Positions 1-7,619 of a DNA stretch of 64,000 nucleotides are shown here, piece by piece. Where the stretch lies: NCBI RefSeq assembly GCF_013141865.1, contig NZ_RCST01000001.1, forward strand, positions 3,720,001 through 3,784,000, written 5' to 3'. Origin of the DNA: Methylomonas sp. ZR1. Lineage in GTDB: Bacteria; Pseudomonadota; Gammaproteobacteria; Methylococcales; Methylomonadaceae. The notes under the pieces were generated by a model. That model was not told the origin of the DNA. It made no database searches and saw nothing but the letters and a program-made list of their open reading frames with translations. Each line of letters opens with the position of its first letter. Position 1 is the first letter of the stretch. The position numbers and the translations under genes were made by a program.

Positions 1-1413
1 TGGCTGGAGAACGGCTTGCAGCAGTGGGATATTTCCCGCGATGCGCCGTATTTCGGCTTTGAAATTCCCGATGCGCCGGGCAAGTATTTCTATGTCTGGC
101 TGGATGCACCGATCGGTTACATGGCCAGCTTCAAGCACTTCTGCGACCGTCAAGGCCTGGATTTCGACCAGTTTTGGCAAAAAGACAGCACCACCGAGCT
201 TTACCATTTCATCGGCAAGGACATCATTTACTTCCACGCCCTGTTCTGGCCGGCCATGCTGCACGGCGCAGACTTTAGAACACCCAGCGCGATCTTCGCC
301 CACGGCTTTTTAACCGTCAACGGCGAGAAAATGTCCAAATCGCGCGGCACCTTCATCAAGGCCCGCACCTACCTGGACCATCTGAACCCGGAATATCTGC
401 GCTATTACTTCGCCGCCAAACTCAGCGCCGGCGTTGATGACATCGACCTGAACTTCGACGATTTCAGCCAACGCGTCAACTCCGACTTGGTCGGCAAAGT
501 CGTCAACATCGCCAGCCGTTGCAGCGGCTTCATCGCCAAGCGTTTCGACGGCGTACTTTCTGAAGAATGCGCCGAGCCGGCGTTATTTCAACAGTTTGTC
601 GACGCCAATAGCACCATCGCCGATCTATATGAAAGCCGCGAATTCGGCAAGGCGATGCGGGAAATCATGGCGCTAGCCGACAAGGCCAATCAGTACATCG
701 ACGAGAAAAAACCCTGGCTGATCGCCAAGGAAGAAGGTCGGGACACCGAGCTACACGTAGTGTGCAGCATGGGCATCAATCTGTTTCGACTACTGGTTGT
801 ATATCTACGCCCGGTGATTCCAACGCTAGCAAGCAATGCCGAAAGCTTTTTAAACATCCCGGCGCAAAGCTGGCCTAGCGATGCCCAGCCGCTGCTCGGC
901 CACAAAATCAACAGCTTTACACCGCTGATGACCCGGGTAGAGCCGGACAAAATCGCCGCGATTGTAGAGGCTTCCAAGGAAAATCTGGAAAAGACGCCGC
1001 CGGTGGCAGCCAAGCCGGTCAAACCAGCCGCCGCCGTGGAAAACAATCCCGAGCAAGTAGCAAAATCGATAGCCGAGCCAATTGCCGAAGCGATAGAGAT
1101 CGAAGACTTTGCCAAAATTGATTTGCGCATCGGTCGCATCGTCAAAGCCGAATCGGTGGAAGGCGCGGAGAAACTGCTGCAACTCACTGTCGATCTGGGC
1201 AGCGAAACGCGCAATATTTTCGCCGGTATCAAATCGGCCTACGCCCCGGAAGAACTGGAAGGCAAATTGACCGTGGTAGTGGCTAACCTCAAGCCGCGCA
1301 AAATGCGCTTCGGCACCTCGGAAGGCATGGTGCTGGCGGCCGGCCCCGGCGGTAAGGACATCTGGGTGCTATCGCCGGACCAAGGCGCGCAGCCGGGCAT
1401 GCGGGTTAAATAA
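1..1413 (+). CDS. metG: Methionyl-tRNA synthetase, 3' part (cut by window start)
   Basis: Charges tRNA-Met with methionine in the cytoplasm. The reading frame is open from base 1, so the start codon and the first part of the catalytic domain lie outside the window; about 470 codons are visible. The class I synthetase signature KMSKS is at about 328-342, followed by the helical anticodon-binding domain. An alanine- and proline-rich linker (around 960-1080) leads to a C-terminal EMAP/Trbp111-type tRNA-binding domain (about 1100-1413, starting [15 protein letters not shown]). That tail is typical of the long, dimeric MetG. The next gene starts about 30 bases downstream on the same strand, so co-transcription is possible. 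Assignment is secure from the motif and domain order. Confidence 0.97.
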   Translation, partial: WLENGLQQWDISRDAPYFGFEIPDAPGKYFYVWLDAPIGYMASFKHFCDRQGLDFDQFWQKDSTTELYHFIGKDIIYFHALFWPAMLHGADFRTPSAIFAHGFLTVNGEKMSKSRGTFIKARTYLDHLNPEYLRYYFAAKLSAGVDDIDLNFDDFSQRVNSDLVGKVVNIASRCSGFIAKRFDGVLSEECAEPALFQQFVDANSTIADLYESREFGKAMREIMALADKANQYIDEKKPWLIAKEEGRDTELHVVCSMGINLFRLLVVYLRPVIPTLASNAESFLNIPAQSWPSDAQPLLGHKINSFTPLMTRVEPDKIAAIVEASKENLEKTPPVAAKPVKPAAAVENNPEQVAKSIAEPIAEAIEIEDFAKIDLRIGRIVKAESVEGAEKLLQLTVDLGSETRNIFAGIKSAYAPEELEGKLTVVVANLKPRKMRFGTSEGMVLAAGPGGKDIWVLSPDQGAQPGMRVK

Positions 1414-1443
1414 AGCCAAATTCCGAAGAACAGCTTATTGACA

Positions 1444-2016
1444 ATGAGCGAGCAACACGAGGCATCCCTGGCCGAACAAATCGACGCACTACTACCGCAA
1501 ACCCAATGCCGTAAATGCGGCTATCAGGGCTGCCGACCTTATGCGGAAGCCATCGCTAGCGGCGAAGCAGACATAGACCAGTGCCCACCGGGCGGTGACT
1601 CAGGCATCCAATTACTGGCCGAATTACTAAAAGTACCCGCCAAGCCTTTAAATCCGGCATTCGGTGTCCATCGCCCGCTACAGGTAGCCGTGATAGACGA
1701 GGCAGCTTGCATAGGCTGCACCAAATGCCTGCCGCCCTGCCCGACAGACGCCATCCTGGGCGCATCCAAGCACATGCATACCGTTATCGCCGCCTTGTGT
1801 ACCGGCTGCGAATTATGCATTGCCCCCTGCCCGGTCAACTGCATCAGCATGATCCCGGCAAACGCCGAATGGACCACCGAGAATGCGGACCAATCCAGAC
1901 GGCGTCACCAAGCCAAAAACCGCCGCCAAGCCAAAGCGGAAGCAGAAAAATCCGAACGGCTGAATCGGCAAAAACAACTGCTGGCGAAACTCAATAAAGG
2001 AAAAACCAGCGTTTAA
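1444..2016 (+). CDS. rnfB: RnfB/RsxB-like iron-sulfur protein without membrane anchor
   Basis: A ferredoxin-type electron carrier related to subunit B of the Rnf/Rsx membrane complex. An N-terminal Fe-S domain (CRKCGYQGC, then a later Cys in DQCPPGGD) is followed by two 4Fe-4S ferredoxin motifs ([12 protein letters not shown] and [12 protein letters not shown]). The usual N-terminal hydrophobic helix of RnfB is absent: the protein starts MSEQHEASL just ahead of the first Cys domain. The last ~40 residues are a highly charged, Lys/Arg-rich tail. I chose the ATG at 1444 over an in-frame TTG at 1438 because that TTG adds only two residues and no better ribosome binding site. No other rnf gene is nearby, so it may be a soluble stand-alone electron carrier. 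Family is clear; the partner is not. Confidence 0.88.
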   Translation: MSEQHEASLAEQIDALLPQTQCRKCGYQGCRPYAEAIASGEADIDQCPPGGDSGIQLLAELLKVPAKPLNPAFGVHRPLQVAVIDEAACIGCTKCLPPCPTDAILGASKHMHTVIAALCTGCELCIAPCPVNCISMIPANAEWTTENADQSRRRHQAKNRRQAKAEAEKSERLNRQKQLLAKLNKGKTSV

Positions 2017-2029
2017 ACCCGGATTGGCA

Positions 2030-2058
2030 ATGACTTTAACAACATTTAATCTTATAAT
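2030..2058 (+). promoter_or_regulatory. Predicted sigma-70 promoter for tRNA-Arg
   Basis: A -35 like ATGACT (2030-2035) and a perfect -10 TATAAT (2053-2058) are separated by 17 bp. Transcription would start near 2065, about 105 bases before the tRNA. A short inverted repeat (CCTGAAA near 2098, TTTCAGG near 2123) lies in the leader. Confidence 0.65.
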
Positions 2059-2169
2059 GGCGCGCTTACCCGATTCGGCCCAGTAGCCGATACGTATCCT
2101 GAAAGGAAATTCTCTTAGGGTTTCAGGATTAGGGTAAAAAGCCTACACCGCTTGACCGCAAATCACATT

Positions 2170-2246
2170 GCGCCCGTAGCTCAGCTGGATAGAGCGCAGC
2201 CCTCCGGAGGCTGAGGCCAGAGGTTCGAATCCTCTCGGGCGCGCCA
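2170..2246 (+). tRNA. tRNA-Arg (anticodon CCG)
   Basis: A complete 77-nt cloverleaf. The acceptor arm GCGCCCG pairs with CGGGCGC, the D arm begins GCTCAGCTGGATAGAGC, the anticodon stem is CAGCC/GGCTG with loop CTCCGGA and anticodon CCG at 2204-2206, and the T loop is TTCGAAT. The CCA end is encoded (2244-2246). It reads CGG arginine codons. Confidence 0.98.
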
Positions 2247-2488
2247 TTTGACATGTTTCCCACCCTATCTTGACTCTGCGTGCGATGGTGCTGAGAGGCC
2301 TCTAGTAGCAAATAGTCTTTTGCCATGCCCGGCAAACCCGCTTCCGAAACCCTGATCAAATGGGCATTTAATATTAGCCTGCCCCTTAACGTCTCTGGAG
2401 TCGCCATACCCGCGAAAGCGGAAATCCAAAATAGCCGGTGGGTTATGGTTATAGCTGGAAAATCGATACTTAAAGACTAATAAACAGG

Positions 2489-2710
2489 CTAATCCGGATT
2501 GAAGTCACTCAAGGCGTTTTCAAGTTCCTCCAACAGGGTCTTTAACACTTCGGCTTCTTGAAGCAAATCGCTATTTTCCCCGCGGACGGCTGGCCCCGGA
2601 ACGGTTTCCGCCTTAATGCTTGGTTTATCCGCTGCCGATTTAGCCGGCATATCGGTTAACAATGCTTCAAGCCCGCGGCCCAGGCCGCGTTTGGGTGGAA
2701 TCTTGTTCAT
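2489..2710 (-). CDS. Small protein carrying a ParB N-terminal ParA-binding box
   Basis: A 73-residue protein starting MNKIPPKRGLGRGLEALL. This is the short conserved N-terminal box with which chromosomal ParB proteins contact and stimulate the ParA ATPase. Nothing else of ParB is present: there is no nuclease-like CTP domain, no helix-turn-helix and no dimer domain. The middle is a polar, Pro/Ala/Lys linker and the end (LLQEAEVLKTLLEELENALSD) looks like a short acidic coiled coil. I use the ATG at 2710 because it aligns with ParB starts; in-frame TTG/GTG codons upstream (to 2731) are alternatives. The ATG follows the stop of a 34-codon frame by one base, suggesting translational coupling. A role as adaptor to a ParA/MinD-type ATPase is an inference. 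Confidence 0.7.
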   Translation of the reverse strand: MNKIPPKRGLGRGLEALLTDMPAKSAADKPSIKAETVPGPAVRGENSDLLQEAEVLKTLLEELENALSDFNPD

Positions 2711-2711
2711 A

Positions 2712-2816
2712 TCAGTTAATGACACCAGCAAATCCGCGACATTTGCGGCTGTTTAAGACCACCATCTCCCGCGCATCGACCCTGGTAACATCGGCGAAGC
2801 CTTGCTGCAACATCAT
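2712..2816 (-). CDS. Possible 34-residue peptide coupled to the ParB-box protein
   Basis: A short frame starting with two ATG codons and preceded by a good ribosome binding site (GAGGA, about 6 bases upstream). It encodes a basic, weakly hydrophobic peptide (starts MMLQQGFADVT, ends CRGFAGVIN). Its TGA stop is one base before the ATG of the ParB-box gene. I do not recognise a family. The ribosome binding site and the tight spacing are the only evidence; it may be a leader peptide whose translation opens the next start. Confidence 0.4.
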   Translation of the reverse strand: MMLQQGFADVTRVDAREMVVLNSRKCRGFAGVIN

Positions 2817-3031
2817 ATAAAATCCTCTTCTAATCCCGGGGAACCGAGCTAATACAAACCAAATCAACGAATACCGAAAAACATCCACTTCGCCTACCAA
2901 CAGGCCATTTTAGCAATTTCCCTGCCGGCAAGCCGATCAGAGATACCCGTTCCGCTAGAATATCCTCCGCATTCCACACCTCGACACTTGCACCAACGCC
3001 ACGAGTCGACATGAGGATGGTCAACAACAAG

Positions 3032-3428
3032 TCATTCATCCCCGCGGGTGCGGGGAACACTTGCTTTGCACCGGCTTATGCAGCGAGACATCCGGTTCAT
3101 CCCCGCGGGTGCGTGGAACACTCGGTAATGCCGGCTTCCACTGCTTCCAGTTTGGCGGTTCATCCCCGCGGGTGCGGGGAACACAGCAGGAACGCCGCTT
3201 GCAATTGGAAAAACAACGGTTCATCCCCGCGGGTGCGGGGAACACGTTTCATGTCGGCCTGGACCCGCAGCAGCCGTCGGTTCATCCCCGCGGGTGCGGG
3301 GAACACTCTTCCAGATAACACGGCAGGGAGGCGACGATCGGTTCATCCCCGCGGGTGCGGGGAACACAATCCGCGTCGATTCCAAGGAAACCTTTCTACG
3401 GGTTCATTCCCGCGGGTGCGGGGAACAC
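3032..3428 (-). CRISPR. Type I-E CRISPR array, 7 repeats and 6 spacers
   Basis: 29-bp repeats with the core TTCATCCCCGCGGGTGCGG start at 3032, 3093, 3156, 3217, 3278, 3339 and 3400. Spacers are 32, 34, 32, 32, 32 and 32 nt. On the minus strand the repeat reads GTGTTCCCCGC...GCGGGGATGAACCG: the CCCCGC/GCGGGG hairpin and the ATGAACCG 5' handle match the E. coli I-E crRNA orientation, so transcription runs right to left from the leader beside cas2. The distal repeat (3032) has three changes at its outer end, as expected for the oldest unit. The repeat at 3093 has one G-to-T change. The leader-proximal repeat (3400) differs at its first base and at one stem base, which is unusual because new repeats are copied from it. 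Confidence 0.98.
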
Positions 3429-3567
3429 ACTAATCGTAACTTATTGTTACGCATATAAAAATAACCTGGCTAAATTTCCACCAAATTTTTCGGTATTTTC
3501 CAAGTTGTTAAAAAGCTGGCGACTACCCTTACAGCGCCCTATATCCCAACAGGAATTTAGTGCACCT
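3429..3567 (-). promoter_or_regulatory. CRISPR leader
   Basis: The AT-rich 139-bp stretch between the end of cas2 and the first repeat is in the position and orientation of an I-E leader. It holds an inverted repeat CGTAAC (3435-3440) and GTTACG (3446-3451) within 25 bp of the first repeat, where leader-binding proteins act in I-E systems. I see no good match to the IHF consensus. Confidence 0.65.
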
Positions 3568-4783
<1,216 letters not shown>

Positions 4784-4817
4784 GGGTAAATCATCCTTAA
4801 TTTTGGGGATCGTTCGG

Positions 4818-5147
4818 CTAGAGAGCGCCGATCAATCGCTGGGTTAACAGCGTTTGCATATCGCGGCGCCCATCCAGAATGGCATGAACGACCACTTGTT
4901 TAGGCATGCGTTGATAGATGATGCGATAGGGTTTTACAATGATTTGTCGATATTGGCGAATGCCCAAACCCAGTAACTCTTTAGGTACGGTTCCACGCTC
5001 GTTCAAATTGGCAAGACTATTAACGGCCGCTTCGAGTGCATCGATGATTTTTGCCGCCCCCTTTTCGCTGACTTCCAGCAAGAAATAATCATTGATGGCC
5101 AGTAAATCGGCCAAGGCCGGTTCGGTCAACCGTACCGGTACACTCAT
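4818..5147 (-). CDS. parE: ParE/RelE-superfamily toxin
   Basis: A 109-residue toxin of the ParE/RelE fold: MSVPVRLTEPALADLLAIND with helices at the N-terminus, then a beta-sheet core containing GIRQYRQIIVKPYRIIYQ and HAILDGRRDMQTLL near the end. Members of this group poison DNA gyrase (ParE) or cleave mRNA on the ribosome (RelE); the sequence pattern favours ParE. The start overlaps the stop of the antitoxin by 4 bp, the usual coupled arrangement with antitoxin first. The unusual point is its place: it lies between a broken cas6 and an intact cas1, with only 34 bp to cas1. Confidence 0.9.
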   Translation of the reverse strand: MSVPVRLTEPALADLLAINDYFLLEVSEKGAAKIIDALEAAVNSLANLNERGTVPKELLGLGIRQYRQIIVKPYRIIYQRMPKQVVVHAILDGRRDMQTLLTQRLIGAL

Positions 5148-5419
5148 GCCAAACCGCGCCGCTTACGTAAACGACTAAACGCCTCTGCGCTGGACACCGT
5201 TTTGCCTTCCGCTAGCGCTTGCTGACTTTGCGCCAACATTTTCAGCAAGGCCAGGGTTTCCTGAGTTTGCTCGTAATCGGCTACCGACTGAACCACCATC
5301 GCCGCCTCGCCGTTTTGGGTGATGACCATAGGCTGGTGATCGGTTTTCAATTTTTCGATCACCTCGGCGGCGTTGGCTTTTAAGTAACTGATGGGTTTTA
5401 TATTTTCGGATAGTTTCAT
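5144..5419 (-). CDS. Phd/YefM-family antitoxin
   Basis: A 91-residue antitoxin. The N-terminal Phd/YefM DNA-binding fold is evident from ISYLKANAAEVIEKLK and PMVITQNGEAAMVVQSVADYE; the C-terminal half is a helical, charged toxin-binding arm. It should neutralise the ParE-type toxin encoded immediately downstream and repress the pair. A strong palindrome 25 bp upstream of its start is the likely operator. The start ATG at 5419 fits the family N-terminus. Confidence 0.92.
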   Translation of the reverse strand: MKLSENIKPISYLKANAAEVIEKLKTDHQPMVITQNGEAAMVVQSVADYEQTQETLALLKMLAQSQQALAEGKTVSSAEAFSRLRKRRGLA

Positions 5420-5443
5420 TTAGTTTTTTCTCACAAAAAAATA

Positions 5444-5469
5444 AATTAGGACTGAATTAAGTCCGAATT
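5444..5469. promoter_or_regulatory. Candidate operator of the toxin-antitoxin genes
   Basis: A 26-bp palindrome: AATTAGGACT (5444-5453), a 6-bp centre and AGTCCGAATT (5460-5469), the arms differing at one position. It lies just upstream of the antitoxin start, where Phd/YefM antitoxins bind to autoregulate, and its right end overlaps the stop codon of the cas6 remnant. Confidence 0.7.
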
Positions 5470-5545
5470 ATAGCCGCCACACCATCAGCAAACCACAACC
5501 AAATGCCTTGGCCCGACCCAGGCCGGTGAATAGGGTTTGGCGGAA
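5468..5545 (-). pseudogene. 3' end of an interrupted cas6-family gene
   Basis: Twenty-odd codons reading FRQTLFTGLGRAKAFGCGLL then MVWRL and TAA. This is the C-terminal glycine-rich loop of Cas6e/CasE (E. coli ends GIGPAKSMGCGLLSLAPL). The upstream part of the same gene is found at 6304-6527. The two pieces join exactly in frame across a duplicated 5-bp CGGAA, giving DPEKFRQTLFTGLG. The gene was therefore split by a 763-bp insertion. Confidence 0.8.
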
Positions 5546-5565
5546 GATGATTTGCATAAGTCGAC

Positions 5566-5943
5566 TCACACTCTGGCAATCGATAGTAGACCGCAGCCGA
5601 AGGCTTTGGCGGGGCCTATGCCTTGCATCACTTGCGCTTCAAATTCCGCCGGATCAGTGACTGTCAGGATACCGTCGAACAACACTGTTTGAATTTTGCC
5701 ACTACGACCTTCCTTGGCTTTGCGAAAATACGTCACCGGTTCAGGTTGGAGGATCAAAGTTTCCAACAGAGCAAAATCCTGAAGCTTACGTTCCAACCAG
5801 GCTTGTTGTTGCTCTTCATGCAACAACGGCACACGGACGGTTTTGGTAAAGGTCTTGCCCTGTTTTTCGACCGTACCTTTGCTGCTGTCTTTGATAGTTT
5901 TGATCGGATTGGCACGCAACCGAAAGCGTATCGCCGGTTTCAT
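5566..5943 (-). pseudogene. cas6e: 5'-truncated cas6e (CasE) gene
   Basis: The 125 codons align closely with the C-terminal 60% of E. coli CasE: FRLRANPIKTIKD, VRVPLLHEEQQQAWLERKL, SGKIQTVLFDGILTVTDP and QGIGPAKAFGCGLLSIARV. Cas6e proteins are about 200 residues long. The missing N-terminal ~80 residues contain the first RRM-like domain with the catalytic Tyr/His region, so a product starting at the ATG at 5943 could not process crRNA. Upstream, the frame hits a stop within nine codons and nothing resembling the missing half appears. It is a second cas6e, distinct from the split copy around it, and lies inside the inserted segment. Confidence 0.85.
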
Positions 5944-5985
5944 TTCTTGTTCGCGGTACGAGCAAAATCAATCCGGAAAAAGCGA

Positions 5986-6216
5986 CACTAACGAAGCCTT
6001 CATGGGCAACCATAGAAGGTTCGAGCGTACCAACGAAGCATTCTAGTGTACGCACGGGAGACTCAGATGTACGCCCGAAACGGTTGGGGCACTCACGGGA
6101 GGTCTGGACGCACGCACAGACCGTTTGGGGGCGTCCACAGAACGCGCGTCGGCACCTCCGAAACGCTTGTGCGCACCGACAATCCCTCTGTAAGCCCGCA
6201 CAAAGCGTTGCCCCCC
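5986..6216. repeat. Degenerate 21-bp tandem repeat, about 11 units
   Basis: Eleven consecutive 21-bp units can be laid out from 5986, for example TACGCCCGAAACGGTTGGGG (6070), ACGCACAGACCGTTTGGGGG (6112) and ACCTCCGAAACGCTTGTGCG (6154). Individual units diverge strongly, but an AC pair, a following CNC and a GAAACG-like centre recur in register. The period of 21 leaves frames open on both strands, so the short frames predicted here are probably not genes. Confidence 0.65.
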
Positions 6217-6303
6217 AATGACTACCCATTACCCGGTTGTATTACCATCAGCCAGACATAATCTAAGGCCTTGTTCCAACCCTGGCCACCAAAAGGGAGT
6301 TAA

Positions 6304-6527
6304 CGGAATTTTTCAGGGTCGGTGATTTGCAGTTCCCCTGTGAAATTGACGGAGCTGAAGCCGGATTTTTCCGCCTTTTTGGGCGGCCTTTTGCTGTAGA
6401 CCATACAAAGCTTAGCGTTTTGCAGCTTGAGTATTCCGATGAAATCCGCCACCGACTCCAATGCCTAAACCAACAGCGCATTCCAATCGAAACCCGTCAA
6501 CGTCGCCGACCGGCCATAAGCGGACCT
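6304..6527 (-). pseudogene. 5' piece of the interrupted cas6-family gene
   Basis: In one minus-strand frame this reads FDWNALLV, a TAG stop (6465-6467), then ALESVADFIGILKLQNAKL, a Lys/Pro-rich stretch and FTGELQITDPEKFR. The last part has the pattern of the Cas6e strand-helix before the glycine loop (E. coli FEGVLTINDAPAL). It continues in frame into the piece at 5468-5545 once the 763-bp insertion is removed. The internal stop and the missing N-terminus make it a pseudogene. Assignment of the upstream portion (6468-6527) is weak. Confidence 0.65.
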
Positions 6528-6641
6528 TTATCCCTTAATAAATCAGATCAACCAGTGCCCGCTTAATGGCCCAAAGCTGACCCGCGCCGATCTTCTTTGC
6601 CTCATCTTAAGTTTTGGTGGGTGATACCTTGATTTTATTTT

Positions 6642-6673
6642 TTGTAATATAACTTACATAACTGTATAGTTAT
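6642..6673 (+). promoter_or_regulatory. Candidate chr promoter with overlapping operator
   Basis: TTGTAA (6642-6647), a 17-bp spacer and TATAGT (6665-6670) form a plausible promoter. A perfect palindrome ATAACT (6658-6663), GTAT, AGTTAT (6668-6673) covers the -10. The chrB ATG follows at 6678 with no ribosome binding site, so the transcript may be nearly leaderless. In other bacteria ChrB is reported to be a chromate-responsive repressor of chr genes, which would fit this site. Confidence 0.45.
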
Positions 6674-6677
6674 TTAC

Positions 6678-7619
6678 ATGAAAAAATGGTATCTACTGAT
6701 AACAAGCCTGCCCACAGAGAACGCTACCGCCCGGATGCGCATTTGGCGATCCCTGAAAGCGTCCGGCGCTGCCGTGCTGCGTGATGGCGTCTACTTGATG
6801 CCGGATCGAGCGGATTGCCTGGAAACCTTCGAAAGCCTAGCCTTAGAGGTCAAGGCATCGGGTGGCACAGCCTTAGTGTTGAAAACCGACGAGCCGGCAT
6901 CTGAAAGTTTCATTGCGCTCTTTGACCGCAGTGCAGATTACGCTTCGTTATTGGCCGATATTTCCAAGTTGAGCTCTGATTTGGTAATTGATTCCGCGCA
7001 AGACCAACTCAAACAAGTCCGCAAACTGCGCAAAGCATTTACCAGTCTTGCTGCCATCGACTTTTTTCCGGGCGAAGCGCAGCAACAAACTGACACGGCT
7101 TTACGTCAGCTTGAATTGGCTATCGCCCGTTTGTTATCGCCCGACGAACCCCATCCCGCCGAGGGAACTATCGCCACGTTATCGATTGCCGACTTTCAAG
7201 GTAAAACCTGGGCAACTCGGCAACGTCCCTGGGTGGATAGGCTAGCCTGCGCCTGGTTGATTCGTCGGTTTATTGACCCGCAGGCGCATCTGCTTTGGCT
7301 GCCTTCGCCCGATGCTTGTCCCAACGACGCTATGGGTTTCGATTTCGACGGCGCGCGCTTCAGTCATATCGATGGCCGTGTCACGTTTGAAGTGCTGCTC
7401 GCCAGTTTTGACTTGGAAACACCGGCCCTCAAGCGTTTAGGAAGCCTGGTGCATTTTCTGGATGTCGGTGGCGTACAACCGCCGGAAGCGGTGGGTATCG
7501 AAAGCGTGCTGGCTGGCTTGCGCGATGCCATCGCCGACGACGATCAATTATTGGCGGTGGCCAGCGCGGTATTTGACAGCTTGCTGGTGACCTTCGAAAA
7601 AGGAGTGAACAATTCATGA
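6678..7619 (+). CDS. chrB: Chromate resistance protein ChrB (sensor/regulator)
   Basis: A 313-residue ChrB-family protein with both halves. The N-terminal ChrB domain (about 1-90) starts WYLLITSLPTENATARMRIW and contains LRDGVYLMP. The C-terminal ChrB domain (about 175-310) contains RPWVDRLACAWLIRRFID and FSHIDGRVTFEVLLASF. ChrB is reported to control chromate-inducible expression of chrA. No ribosome binding site is evident before the ATG; a palindrome overlaps the promoter. The stop overlaps the chrA start by 4 bp (ATGA). The gene begins a four-gene plus-strand operon that runs against the flanking cas remnants, consistent with arrival as a unit. Confidence 0.93.
   Translation: MKKWYLLITSLPTENATARMRIWRSLKASGAAVLRDGVYLMPDRADCLETFESLALEVKASGGTALVLKTDEPASESFIALFDRSADYASLLADISKLSSDLVIDSAQDQLKQVRKLRKAFTSLAAIDFFPGEAQQQTDTALRQLELAIARLLSPDEPHPAEGTIATLSIADFQGKTWATRQRPWVDRLACAWLIRRFIDPQAHLLWLPSPDACPNDAMGFDFDGARFSHIDGRVTFEVLLASFDLETPALKRLGSLVHFLDVGGVQPPEAVGIESVLAGLRDAIADDDQLLAVASAVFDSLLVTFEKGVNNS

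Larger units (their letters stand above)
5546..6308. other. Segment inserted into a cas6-family gene
   Basis: A 758-bp segment (5546-6303) flanked by direct CGGAA copies at 5541-5545 and 6304-6308. It carries a 5'-truncated cas6e and the degenerate 21-bp tandem repeat. No transposase, and no inverted repeats at its ends that I can see. Removing it together with one CGGAA restores the cas6 reading frame. The mechanism is unknown; the 5-bp duplication is transposition-like but could be chance microhomology. Confidence 0.6.

Noticed and set aside
2129..2407. 92-residue minus-strand frame over the tRNA-Arg gene
   Set aside because: It contains the familiar ERIRTSGLSLRRAALYPAELR translation of an antisense tRNA; the tRNA explains it.
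3011..3433. Plus- and minus-strand frames through the CRISPR array
   Set aside because: Repeated FIPAGAGNT/HPRGCGEH or VPRTRGDEP peptides are translations of the CRISPR repeats.
5816..6261. Open frames on both strands across the 21-bp tandem repeat
   Set aside because: A period of 21 keeps frames open by itself; no start signals, no family.
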